Below are positions 10,101 through 18,208 of a stretch of DNA of 64,000 bases, piece by piece. The DNA is taken from contig RDYP01000009.1 of assembly GCA_004293445.1 (NCBI GenBank), positions 48,096 through 112,095 on the forward strand. The letters are read 5' to 3'. How positions within the stretch are numbered: position 1 is the first letter of the stretch; each line of letters opens with the position of its first letter. Position numbers and translations under genes: made by a program. The notes beneath the pieces are model-generated. The model saw only the letters and a list, made by a program, of their open reading frames with translations, was not told the origin of the DNA and searched no databases. This DNA comes from Verrucomicrobiota bacterium. Lineage in GTDB: Bacteria; Verrucomicrobiota; Verrucomicrobiia; Verrucomicrobiales; Akkermansiaceae.

Positions 10101-13100
10101 GAGCGGTGTGGAAGATCTGCATCGCGCCATCGCTGCTGAAGCTGCTGCGCAGAGCGGGATGGCGGACGATGAGGTCGAGCAATGCCGTGCGAAGTGCGGG
10201 CACGGAGAGTGTGCCGATAAAGCGGATGACTTGGGATTGATTGAACGCGAGGTTCGCCTCGTCGCCCATGATGAGAGCATGGAAGATTTCTCTCTGGGCG
10301 GCGGTGGTCGCTGTCGTGTCGATCCTTGGGAAAGTCGGGAGGGTGACGGTTTGTGGAGTGGAATCCGGGAAAAAACCTTTGGATTGAAGTTCAGCCACCG
10401 CGGTGATGAAGGCGTGGATGATGTGATCCAAGTCATCGTCATCGTGCGCGGTGCTGAAGTGGAGCAGGCATCCTTGCCGGACGTGGACGCCTTTGTCCCG
10501 AAGAAGGAGGACGAGGAGGCCGTCGTGCTCCCAGGTGGGCGGATGCTCGATCCAAGCATGACTGCTGAAGCTGTGGAGCCGGATTGGGACGCCCATTTCA
10601 GCGAAGTGACGGTTGATCGTCCGGCACAGGCGGTCGACGCGTTCGGCGAGTTCAATGTGGAGGCGGGGTGCTGCGGTCTTCAGTTGATCGATCACTGAAT
10701 CTGCCGCGGCGAGGACGAGCGGATGACAGATGAAAGTATCGGCGAAAGAGCTTATGCAGGAATCGATATCATCAAGCGTGGCATCGTTCCGCCTGACGAC
10801 TCCGAGTTCGTCCATGCATTCGCGTTTTCCTGTGAGCACTGCGATCGGTAGCCCTCCACTGAGATCCTTGCCGTAGATTGCGAGGTCGGCCTTGATGCCG
10901 AAGTATCCCTGCGCGCCGCCATGGTGGCAGCGGAAGCCCGTGACGAGCTCGTCGACAAGGAGTGCGGTGCCGGAGGCCCGGGTGATGATGCGGACTTGCC
11001 GCAGGAAGTCGCGCAGTTGGAGATCAGGGAGGTGGCATTCGGCGGGCTCGATCAACACGGCTGCGAGTTCTTGTCCGCGAGTCTTGAGGATTTCGATCGA
11101 CGATGGGCTTGCGTAGTCGAGCAACAGCAAGTTTGCCTTTCCAGAGAGGGAGTTGCGGTCGAAGGCGTCGTCGCTCGTATCCTTGCAGCCGCGGGTAAAA
11201 CGGGCGACGAGGCTGCGCCCGGTGACGCGTCGCGCAAGCTGGATTGCGGCTGAGATCGCGTCCTTGCTGTTGGCGTAGAAACGAGCGCGATCCATCCGGG
11301 TCAGCTCGCAAATCTTCTTCGCGAGCCTGTCGGTGATCGGGGGGGGATCCTCTGATGCAACACCGGACTCGAGGTGGCGCGAGAGTGCGCTGAGAAGCCA
11401 GTCCGGTGAGTGGCCGAACAGGCAGGTCCCGAATTCCATGCTGAGATCGACGTAAACATTTCCGTCGAGATCCCAGATTTTCGAGCCTTTGGCGCGGCTT
11501 GAGACGATCGGATGGAGGCTGTAATTCTTTGTGGGATCGCCCCCCGCCTCCCTATGAACATCGGCACCGTGGGCTCCGAATCCCCAAGCGTTGGCCTGTG
11601 ATGCAGTGGATTTTCGAGCGTATCGGGCGACGAGTTCGTTCGCGAATTTCTGCTGGCTCGGGGTGAACGCGTTTTTTGGGGGCGAGTGGTCGGCTCGACT
11701 GGGAAAGGCTTCGTCTCGTTTTGTGGCGGGGGCGATTTGATGAGGCTCGGCTTCAGGAATGGCGACCGAGGCATCGAGGTGGCGGGCGAGTGTGGTGAGG
11801 GACGAAAGATCTCCGAGCAGGCGACGGAAGGGCACTTGGACGCCGAAGCGCGAGTGGATTGCAGAGACGACTTGAGTGAAGAAAAGAGAGTCGAAGCCGA
11901 GTTCGGCGAAGCTTGCGTCGTCGTCTTCGACGATGGTGCCCGAAAGTTCGAGCACAAGGGCGCGGAGTGCGTCGGCAACGCGCAGAGGACGATTCGGCGC
12001 GAGAGGGGTTGCCTGTCCGAATGGTTCAGGCTTGGCGGGCGGGAGAGTGGAGTCCTGCGATCGATCGATCCAATAGCTCTGGCGATCGAAGGGGTAGGTG
12101 GGCAGGCGGACCCGGGCGCGTTGTGCGTTTCCGAAGCATGCTTTCCAGTCGATGGAGATGCCAGCCCGCCAGAGTGCGCCCGCGGCTGCCAGCAGTTCGG
12201 AGAGTGGCTGGTCGCCTGACGGCGAGCCGTGGATGATGCAGCTGCGTTCAGAAGCTCGATTTTGGTGGTCGGGATTGTGGGGAATCGTGCCACTGCCGAT
12301 TCTCAAGATGACGAGATCTGGATCGTCCAAGAGAGCGTTGGAGGCATCGGTTCGAAGGCTTTTGGATGCATGTGGTTCTGTCGCGACGCGAGCGATGAAG
12401 GTTTCGAGCGTTATTTTTCCGTCGACCGCGTCCGCCAGTTCTTGTCCGAGGCCCTGCCCGAGAAAGAGGGATGGAGTCAGGCCCCATGAGAGCCAGAGTT
12501 TTGCCAGGGCGTAGTCGCCTGCGAATGCGTGCAGCGGATGATGATGAGGCGCGCCGTTAAGACGCTCGGGCAGTTGGTCGCTGAATTCGTCGATGGCGTT
12601 GCGGTAAGCAGGCTCGGACAAGAGTGATTCGTGGCGGAGTGGCTTGGATTGTGGGTCTGAGCCAGAGAACCAGAACGCGAAGCGGGGAGATTTTTTCGAT
12701 ACCTCGCCATCCGTTGGCTCCCGGAGTTTTGCAATCGCTTCGGCGTGGTGGGTGGCAAGGAATGCACGTCGGCAAGCGAAGGGCTTACGGCCGGTGGCGA
12801 GGGTGAAGGCGATGTCGGCGAGGGAGTCCCGGCAAGGATCGGATAACGTCATTTGCCGCTCCAGATGATCGGCCAGTCTCGCGGACATTCGTTCGAGAGC
12901 CGTACTGCTTTTCGCGGACAACACGAGAAGTTGGTGCGCGCGGCCGGGGTCGGTGATGAGGGGGGCTGGTGCTTCTTCCACCACGATGTGGGCGTTGGTG
13001 CCACCGACACCGAAGGCACTGACCCCGGCGATTCGGGTTTGCTCGGTGCGTGGCCAATCGCGGTTCTTCGCCACCGGGACGAAGGGGCTGTTGGCGAAAT

Positions 13101-14253
13101 CGATATTTGGATTTCCCTTATTGAAGTGGAGAAGCGCGGGGATTTTTTCGTGGCGGAGTTGCTGAATGGTTTTGATCAGCCCGGTGACGCCAGCGGCGCA
13201 GTCGAGGTGACCAATGTGGGTTTTTGCGGTTCCTAGTGCGCAGTGCCCGATGGTGCTGCTGCCGCCTTCGCGGAAGGCGCGGGTGAGGGCGGCGACTTCG
13301 ATCGGGTCTCCAAGCGGGGTGCCGGTGCCGTGTGCTTCGACGTAGGATACCCTCGACGGATGGATGCCCGCTGCGGCGTGGGCGAGGCTGATCACCTCGG
13401 CCTGTGCTTTGAGGCCTGGTGCGGCAAACCCGACTTTATCGGCGCCGTCGTTGTTGACAGCCCAGCCTTTGATCACGGCGAGGATGGGATCGCGATCGCT
13501 GATGGCCTCGCTGAGTCGTTTGAGCAAGACGAGGCCGCAGCCGTGACCGAAGACCGTGCCATCGGCCTTTTCGTCGAAAGCGCGTACCGCCCCGTTCCCG
13601 GAGACCATCGCATCTTCGGTGTAGAGGTAGTCGCGCTCTTGAGGGAAGCTGATCGAAACACCGCCGGCCAGTGCCATGTCGCACTGGTAGGTGAGGAGGG
13701 CGGTGGCTGCCTGACAGATGGCTACCAGTGAGGTCGAGCATGCTGTCTGAATGCTCATGCTCGGGCCTCGGAGGTTGAGCTTGTAGGAAACGCGGACGGG
13801 CATGAAGTCCTTGTCGTTGCCGAGCATGGTCGCGTATTCGGCCACTTGGTAATGGCGTGCGAGTTCCGCACCTTTGCCGAGATGATGGAGCAGGTAAGTG
13901 TTGAGGCTCAGCCCGGCGTAAACGCCGATCATGCCGGGGTACTGGTGTGGATCGTAGCCGGCGTCTTCGATCGCCTCCCACGCGCATTCGAGGAAGACGC
14001 GGTGCTGGGGGTCCATCAGCTCCGCCTCCGCCGGGTGGATGCCAAAGAACGAAGCATCGAAAAGGTCGGCTCGGTCCAGAATTCCGCGCGCACCGACGTA
14101 ATGCTTGCCGTCGCCCTCGCTTCGTGCCGGGAAGCGACTGATGGAATCCTTACCTGCGATCAGATTTTCCCAGAACTCATCGGGATGGTCCGCGCCGGGG
14201 AAGCGGCCTGACATCCCGATGATGGCAATGGCTTCGGCGGGTTCCTCGTTCAT
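7168..14253 (-). CDS. hybrid PKS-NRPS: KS-(degenerate AT)-ACP-aminotransferase-C-A-T
   Basis: Middle gene of the line, 2361 residues from the ATG at 14253, which overlaps the upstream stop as ATGA. The frame is open further upstream, but that stretch is a shadow of the first synthetase. Ketosynthase 5-430 with Cys172 (ACSTS), His308 (EAHGTGT) and His349 (KTHIGHL). Residues ~440-725 look like an acyltransferase region but lack the nucleophile motif: GHSxG is replaced by GQGLGQ at ~599-604. ACP with LGFDSL, Ser789. Class-III PLP aminotransferase ~860-1290 with Asp1101 (DELVTGFR) and Lys1129 (YGKDLSGG), as in the McyE/MycA aminotransferase domains. Condensation domain with HHLVCDG (1446-1452). 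Adenylation domain with FTSGSTGRPKG, code D-I-L-Q-L-G-V-I-W-K, 9 of 10 to the Gly code DILQLGLIWK. Carrier domain LGGDS, Ser2303. Confidence 0.93.
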   Translation of the reverse strand: MNEEPAEAIAIIGMSGRFPGADHPDEFWENLIAGKDSISRFPARSEGDGKHYVGARGILDRADLFDASFFGIHPAEAELMDPQHRVFLECAWEAIEDAGYDPHQYPGMIGVYAGLSLNTYLLHHLGKGAELARHYQVAEYATMLGNDKDFMPVRVSYKLNLRGPSMSIQTACSTSLVAICQAATALLTYQCDMALAGGVSISFPQERDYLYTEDAMVSGNGAVRAFDEKADGTVFGHGCGLVLLKRLSEAISDRDPILAVIKGWAVNNDGADKVGFAAPGLKAQAEVISLAHAAAGIHPSRVSYVEAHGTGTPLGDPIEVAALTRAFREGGSSTIGHCALGTAKTHIGHLDCAAGVTGLIKTIQQLRHEKIPALLHFNKGNPNIDFANSPFVPVAKNRDWPRTEQTRIAGVSAFGVGGTNAHIVVEEAPAPLITDPGRAHQLLVLSAKSSTALERMSARLADHLERQMTLSDPCRDSLADIAFTLATGRKPFACRRAFLATHHAEAIAKLREPTDGEVSKKSPRFAFWFSGSDPQSKPLRHESLLSEPAYRNAIDEFSDQLPERLNGAPHHHPLHAFAGDYALAKLWLSWGLTPSLFLGQGLGQELADAVDGKITLETFIARVATEPHASKSLRTDASNALLDDPDLVILRIGSGTIPHNPDHQNRASERSCIIHGSPSGDQPLSELLAAAGALWRAGISIDWKACFGNAQRARVRLPTYPFDRQSYWIDRSQDSTLPPAKPEPFGQATPLAPNRPLRVADALRALVLELSGTIVEDDDASFAELGFDSLFFTQVVSAIHSRFGVQVPFRRLLGDLSSLTTLARHLDASVAIPEAEPHQIAPATKRDEAFPSRADHSPPKNAFTPSQQKFANELVARYARKSTASQANAWGFGAHGADVHREAGGDPTKNYSLHPIVSSRAKGSKIWDLDGNVYVDLSMEFGTCLFGHSPDWLLSALSRHLESGVASEDPPPITDRLAKKICELTRMDRARFYANSKDAISAAIQLARRVTGRSLVARFTRGCKDTSDDAFDRNSLSGKANLLLLDYASPSSIEILKTRGQELAAVLIEPAECHLPDLQLRDFLRQVRIITRASGTALLVDELVTGFRCHHGGAQGYFGIKADLAIYGKDLSGGLPIAVLTGKRECMDELGVVRRNDATLDDIDSCISSFADTFICHPLVLAAADSVIDQLKTAAPRLHIELAERVDRLCRTINRHFAEMGVPIRLHSFSSHAWIEHPPTWEHDGLLVLLLRDKGVHVRQGCLLHFSTAHDDDDLDHIIHAFITAVAELQSKGFFPDSTPQTVTLPTFPRIDTTATTAAQREIFHALIMGDEANLAFNQSQVIRFIGTLSVPALRTALLDLIVRHPALRSSFSSDGAMQIFHTAPRQIEIREHDLSALDATDRNNKWAELRKEETSTTFDLVHGPLFRLQLARFTDDHHELLVTAHHLVCDGWSFGVILADLAQAYNARKLGQLPHFPAAMSFASFARLQESHRDSPERLAAERYWTARFTQAAPTLELPTDRSRPPMKTFAGAMETMHLAPGLYARLKQSSPQLGGTLFSTLLATFATLLHRLTGQDDLVIGVPAASQARIGREDLVGHCLNFLPLRLQTTPGRSFKSFATEVKEQVLAAQEHHDFTLGSLLENLRLPRDASRLPLVNAMFNIDQSNIDHIHFDGLAIDIATNAKQHVNFDLFFNLVQSDERMTVECEYNPDLHDAATIRRWLACFEQLIDSAISHSDLPLQSLPILNTTESQLVLHKWNATTRDYPRDAVLHELVAEIAARTPEKIAIRCLDQTLTYSELEQRASAIAAHLQGCGVAHGDLVGIHLERSCDMIAGLLGILKCGAAYVPLDPSFPSERLGLMIADAGMELILSQTSLHRELPNSNAQIALIDAIDAHPQTFTRVEVSATDLAYVIFTSGSTGRPKGVRIPHRSVVNLLHSMHREPGLTHNDVLLAVTTLSFDIAALEFFLPLITGAQVVIATREVSIDGHRLASSIADDGITFLQATPITWRLLLEAQWNGKSGFKALIGGEAVPRDLINRLAPLCGEIWNVYGPTETTIWSTIAKLSDGRGPVSIGHPINNTQIFIVNDALQPQPIGIPGELLIGGDGLADGYHDLDELTADRFISHLDRRLYRSGDLARWNADGSLECLGRMDHQVKVRGFRIELGDIESHLEQHPSVAQAIVHVHDERLVAYVTMKPGGPDRSEARQDHRELREHLAARLPDYMLPAAFVSLEKMPLTPNGKVDRKALPAPNAALETAPREIIVALSGTERQLAEIWQQVLGLREVGRDDDIFALGGDSILIFQLSNHANRVGLPLSPAQIFRLRTIQALAAALEATAQHADTPSPIPRLNRDAYRR

Positions 14254-16256
14254 CGCGTGCGTTGGAAGCGGGAAAAAGCGTTGCGCTGAAGTTTCGCGCG
14301 GTCGGGAGCGGAAGTGCTGGGGGGACTTGCCTGTGGCTGGAATAGTCCGGCGAGGGAGGAGGCGGTGGGGCGGGCGAAGAGTTCGGTGATGGGTAACTCT
14401 CTTCCGCTTGGATCGCGGAGACGGGCGTGGATGGTGGCGAGGTCGATCGATGTGCCGCCGAGATCGAAGAAATTCGCATCGGGATCGTCGATGGTCTGCC
14501 CGAGAACCTCCGACCAGAGGGTGAGGATGCGCTGTTCCGGGCTGGCATGGCTTGCAGCAGCGGGTTGGGGGAGCGTGTGGCATCCGCTTTCCATGAGGGC
14601 GAGGCGGTTCACCTTGCCGTTCGGAGTGAGTGGCAAGCTGCTCCGGAAGCGGAAGTGATGGGGGACCATGTAAGCGGGCAAGCGGTCCAACAGGTATTCC
14701 TTCAGTTCGGTGGTCGCGGTATCTCCCACGACGTGAGCGATGAGTCGGCCCTGGTCGGCGAGGACCACGGCATCGAGGACTTTCGGGTGATGGCGGAGGG
14801 CGCCTTCGATTTCACCGAGTTCGATGCGAAAGCCGTTTACTTTCACCTGCTGGTCGGTTCGTCCGTGGAACTCCAAGTTGCCGCAGGGAAGGCGGCGAGC
14901 GAGATCGCCGCTGCGATAAAGGCTGTGGGCGAGGGCAAAGGCGTGGCGGGTTTTCGCGGGATCGCCGAGGTATCCGGCGCCAAGGCAAGCGCCGGCGATG
15001 CAGAGTTCACCGATCTCTCCGTCCTCGAGCGGGGCAAGGTCTTCATCGCGGATCGTCACCGTTACGTTGGGGATTTCTCGCCCGATGGGGATGGCTGGGA
15101 AGTCGTCGAGATTCCCCCGGTGAAGTCGGTGGAAGGTGCTGATGTCCGCGCATTCGGTGGGGCCGTAGGTATTGAGGACATCGGCCTTGCATGCCGGATG
15201 TTCGAGCCACTTGCGGAGACGTGGTAGGGAGATGGTTTCGCCACCGAGGACGACGCAGCGGAGCGACTGGAGGTCGGCGTAGTTGCGAGACGAGGCGGCC
15301 TCGACCAATGGATCAAAGGCGCTCGGGGTGCAATTGAGGATGGTGATCTGCTGATCGCGGATGATCTGCAGGATTCGAGGTAGGTTGAAGATCGGTGAAT
15401 CGTCGAGGATCAGGGCGCCGCCGGTGATCAGGGGAGCGAAGAGGTTTTTCTGAGTGAGGTCGAAGCCCGGAGAAGTGATGACAAGCGTGCGGTCCCGGGC
15501 ATCGAGCGCGAGCTCAGCGAGGTACCAGTCGAGGAGATTGGCGAGGCTCCGGCGGAGGATCGAGGCCGCCTTGGGCTGTCCGGTGGAGCCGGAGGTGAAA
15601 ATCGCATAGATCGGGGCATCGGGCGCGCCGATCGAGGTGAACGGCGCGATGGAGCATGGGGAAGAGGCGGCTGGGCGATCGTCGAGTTCGATCAGTCTCG
15701 CCGTGCCTACATCCTTGAAACGGGGAGCGAGATCGCCGCGGGAGAGGATGATCCTGAGATCGGCCGAGGCGATCATTTGGGACAGTCGAGCGGGCGGTAG
15801 TTCGGGATCGAGAGGCACGTAAGCCGCCCCCGATTTCACCACGGCAAGCAGCGCGACGAGTAGTTCCGGAGATCGGTCGAGGCCGATTCCGATGTGGCAA
15901 CCGGGTCCGACTTCCATCGATTGAAGGTCGTGGGCGAGCTGGTCCGCCCGAGACTCAAGTTCGACGGCGGAGATCTGGTGGTCGCCGATGCACAGCGATG
16001 CGGTCGGATGGATGACCGGACCGGATGGGGCGAAGAGACGAGTGCTGTGACCGATGGCGGCTGGCTGCGGTCGAGGGGGAGGGAGGGGCATGCAGCAGTT
16101 CCGGGGAGGGGAATGAGTGGGATATTTGAAAAAGTTCGAGTGACTGAACTCGATGCAAGAGATGGGAGGCTTTTCCGGTTGGGTGGGAGTTGCAACGAGA
16201 AGATCGGCTGAAATGATCTCTGAAACTCCTTCCATTCGTCTCTCATATCGACTCAT
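14250..16256 (-). CDS. NRPS loading module, A-T
   Basis: First gene of the assembly line, 668 residues. The adenylation domain (~75-560) has AAYVPLDPELP, a slightly unusual A3 core FTSGSTGQPKA (Ala for the usual Gly), NTYGPTE, YRSGDLARR, the GFRIELGEIE core and the NGKVN lysine near 548. The carrier domain has FFDLGGTSID with Ser603. With no condensation domain it should load the starter unit. The pocket code read by eye is D-L-K-N-V-G-T-D-I-K; I cannot match it to a substrate, but the conserved first Asp argues for an alpha-amino acid. The ATG at 16256 is the first start; a later ATG at ~16091 is also possible because the first ~55 residues are not domain-like. Its stop overlaps the next start (ATGA), implying translational coupling. 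Confidence 0.9.
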   Translation of the reverse strand: MSRYERRMEGVSEIISADLLVATPTQPEKPPISCIEFSHSNFFKYPTHSPPRNCCMPLPPPRPQPAAIGHSTRLFAPSGPVIHPTASLCIGDHQISAVELESRADQLAHDLQSMEVGPGCHIGIGLDRSPELLVALLAVVKSGAAYVPLDPELPPARLSQMIASADLRIILSRGDLAPRFKDVGTARLIELDDRPAASSPCSIAPFTSIGAPDAPIYAIFTSGSTGQPKAASILRRSLANLLDWYLAELALDARDRTLVITSPGFDLTQKNLFAPLITGGALILDDSPIFNLPRILQIIRDQQITILNCTPSAFDPLVEAASSRNYADLQSLRCVVLGGETISLPRLRKWLEHPACKADVLNTYGPTECADISTFHRLHRGNLDDFPAIPIGREIPNVTVTIRDEDLAPLEDGEIGELCIAGACLGAGYLGDPAKTRHAFALAHSLYRSGDLARRLPCGNLEFHGRTDQQVKVNGFRIELGEIEGALRHHPKVLDAVVLADQGRLIAHVVGDTATTELKEYLLDRLPAYMVPHHFRFRSSLPLTPNGKVNRLALMESGCHTLPQPAAASHASPEQRILTLWSEVLGQTIDDPDANFFDLGGTSIDLATIHARLRDPSGRELPITELFARPTASSLAGLFQPQASPPSTSAPDRAKLQRNAFSRFQRTR

Positions 16257-16343
16257 CGGGACATTACGCGATTCCGTATGGCTTAAGATTCTAAAATCTC
16301 TTGCCCGGGTAAGTTTGTCTTTTTAGATTTTTGTCCATTGCCG
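16257..16343. promoter_or_regulatory. divergent promoter region of NRPS and EPS operons
   Basis: This 87-base gap separates two divergently read operons and must carry, or overlap, both promoters. It is markedly AT-richer than its surroundings. It contains a small inverted repeat, AGATT-CTAA-AATCT, at 16286-16299, which could be an operator. I could not assign -35/-10 boxes with confidence. Confidence 0.4.
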
Positions 16344-17591
16344 ATGATTCAACTCCTTCCAAGCGCTTTTCAGGGCCGTTTCCTGATTTTTGCTGCCATC
16401 GGCTTGGTGTCGGGAGTTCGTCTCTTGGGGGCGGAGCTCCTACCCCGTTCGCCTGGGCGTCTTGGTGGCGATTTGGACACCAGGATCGTCCCGCGTGCGG
16501 ATACGAAGGAGCCTTTTGGTCGGCAAGATGAGGTTGGTGATTCCTTGGAGATGGGTTTGAAGGTTTCGTCGGAGCATGATGACAACATCTATTTCGGAGC
16601 GATTGATCCTCGGGAAGATCTGGTGACGAAGGTCGCGCCCGCCGTGGCCTATCGTCGTGGAGATGACCCGGAGAGTCGTGGTGGCTACCTGAGTGTGGCT
16701 TATCAGCCTGCGGCGGTGATTTATGCGGAGCATCGCGATAACAATCGGGTCGATCAGGATTTGTCGTGGGAGCTTGGCTGGCGGAGTCGTGCGATTCGGA
16801 TCGCCCACACCGGGAGTGCGCGGCATTTGGGGGATGCAACGGCGGACACTGGCACTTTGACCGATCGGATCGAGCTGGCGAACAGTCTCCGGGTGGCCTG
16901 GTCACCGCGGGAGCGATTGGGCATTGAAGTCGCAGTGGGGCGGGAGACCGCCTCCTATGATTCGCCCGTGTTTCGGGACTCCGAGACCGACTTTGGCGAG
17001 GTGGCGCTGCGATATGACTACTCGCCGAAGACCCGGCTGGGACTCGCGTATCGGGCTGGGCGTTTGGACGCCTCGAGTTTGGGGGAACAGCGGATACATC
17101 GTTCGACGGGGCGGATCGAGTGGCAGCCGACGAGCAAGATTTCGGTGGATCTTGAGGCGGGTGTGGAGCGTCGTGCGTTCGATAACGGTTCCCGGACCAC
17201 TCCGGCCATTGAGGCGCGGGTGGCTTGGATGGCAAGGGAGGGGACTGAGGTTTACCTTGGCGGGTATTGCCGCGAGCAGGCCTCTGCGTTTCTTCCCGGC
17301 GAGAATTTCAGCCAAGGCGGCGTTGAGGTCGGTGCCTCCCAACGGCTGGGCGGTCATTGGTTTGGTAGAATCGAAGGCGGCGTCGAGCGGGCGGCCTACT
17401 CGCGAGTTTCCGGCACCGGGATCTCGGGGCGAGTGGATCGGATTCGCTTTATCCGACCATCGCTCGAATATCGCTTCACGGATCATTTCAGCATGGGGCT
17501 GTTCTATCGGCATTTGGTGAATCGCTCCAATCGCGAGACTTTCGGCTACGAGAGTCACGGTGGCGGGATCGAGATGGGTTATCGTTTTTAA
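16344..17591 (+). CDS. outer-membrane beta-barrel protein of the EPS locus
   Basis: Likely an outer-membrane barrel of 415 residues. A hydrophobic N-terminal stretch (LIFAAIGLVSGVRLLGAE) looks like a signal peptide. The body is made of alternating short strands rich in Arg, Tyr and Gly and ends in the aromatic residue Phe (MGYRF), the usual barrel C-terminus. It resembles barrel proteins encoded at the head of bacterial exopolysaccharide operons (EpsL-like, family-level inference). The ATG at 16344 is preferred to a TTG two codons upstream. The Wza-like gene follows after 18 bases. Role inferred: a component of the envelope polysaccharide exporter. Confidence 0.7.
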   Translation: MIQLLPSAFQGRFLIFAAIGLVSGVRLLGAELLPRSPGRLGGDLDTRIVPRADTKEPFGRQDEVGDSLEMGLKVSSEHDDNIYFGAIDPREDLVTKVAPAVAYRRGDDPESRGGYLSVAYQPAAVIYAEHRDNNRVDQDLSWELGWRSRAIRIAHTGSARHLGDATADTGTLTDRIELANSLRVAWSPRERLGIEVAVGRETASYDSPVFRDSETDFGEVALRYDYSPKTRLGLAYRAGRLDASSLGEQRIHRSTGRIEWQPTSKISVDLEAGVERRAFDNGSRTTPAIEARVAWMAREGTEVYLGGYCREQASAFLPGENFSQGGVEVGASQRLGGHWFGRIEGGVERAAYSRVSGTGISGRVDRIRFIRPSLEYRFTDHFSMGLFYRHLVNRSNRETFGYESHGGGIEMGYRF

Positions 17592-17609
17592 ACAATCCTC
17601 TTCGAAACC

Positions 17610-18185
17610 ATGAGCATCCCCTTCACTCGAACCGTCCTCATTTGGATGAGTGTGCTTTCCTTTTGTGCCGTGGGCCAGGAGGCGGGCAAGGGGTCGTCGG
17701 CAGGGGTGATCGGCCGTTTCGATCGGGTCGAGATCCGAGTGTTTCGTGAGGACGATCTTGCAACCCGCGGTCGCCTCGCCGGGGATGGAAGCATTCGTAT
17801 GCCTCTGATTGGTGCGGTGAAATTGCTGGGGTTGACGACGGAAGAGGCCGCCACCGCGATCGCCGCGAAGTTGCGCGATGGGTATCTGGTCGATCCTCAA
17901 GTGAGTGTCTCGATCGAGGGGCGGGTCCGCCGCTCGGTGACGGTGCTTGGTCAGGCCCAAAACCCGGGTGTCTTTGAATTGGAGGAGTATCGCCCCTTCA
18001 CCGTGGTTGAGGCCATCGGCATGGCGGGTGGGGCGACCCGAATCGCCAACACTCGTCGGATCACCCTTAAGCGAGTTGGAAGAAAGGTGCTGACCTTCGA
18101 TCTCGACGACATCACCTCCGGTAGGGTTCCGGATATCCCGCTGATGGACGGCGACGTTCTATCGATTCCCGAAAGCCTGTTCTAA
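17610..18185 (+). CDS. Wza-like polysaccharide export protein
   Basis: Periplasmic/outer-membrane export protein of 191 residues. It has an N-terminal signal peptide (VLIWMSVLSFCAVGQ) followed by a poly-export domain (FDRVEIRVFREDDL, DGSIRMPLIG, VDPQVSVSI) and one SLBB-like segment (VTVLGQAQNPGVFEL, IGMAGGA, LMDGDVLSIPE). It is short compared with full Wza (~380 residues), having only one SLBB repeat and no C-terminal amphipathic helix, as in many small export proteins. The Cys in LSFCAVG is not in a canonical lipobox. It works with the chain-length/kinase protein encoded next. Confidence 0.88.
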   Translation: MSIPFTRTVLIWMSVLSFCAVGQEAGKGSSAGVIGRFDRVEIRVFREDDLATRGRLAGDGSIRMPLIGAVKLLGLTTEEAATAIAAKLRDGYLVDPQVSVSIEGRVRRSVTVLGQAQNPGVFELEEYRPFTVVEAIGMAGGATRIANTRRITLKRVGRKVLTFDLDDITSGRVPDIPLMDGDVLSIPESLF

Positions 18186-18208
18186 GTGTTTCTTCTCCTG
18201 TGACGCCG

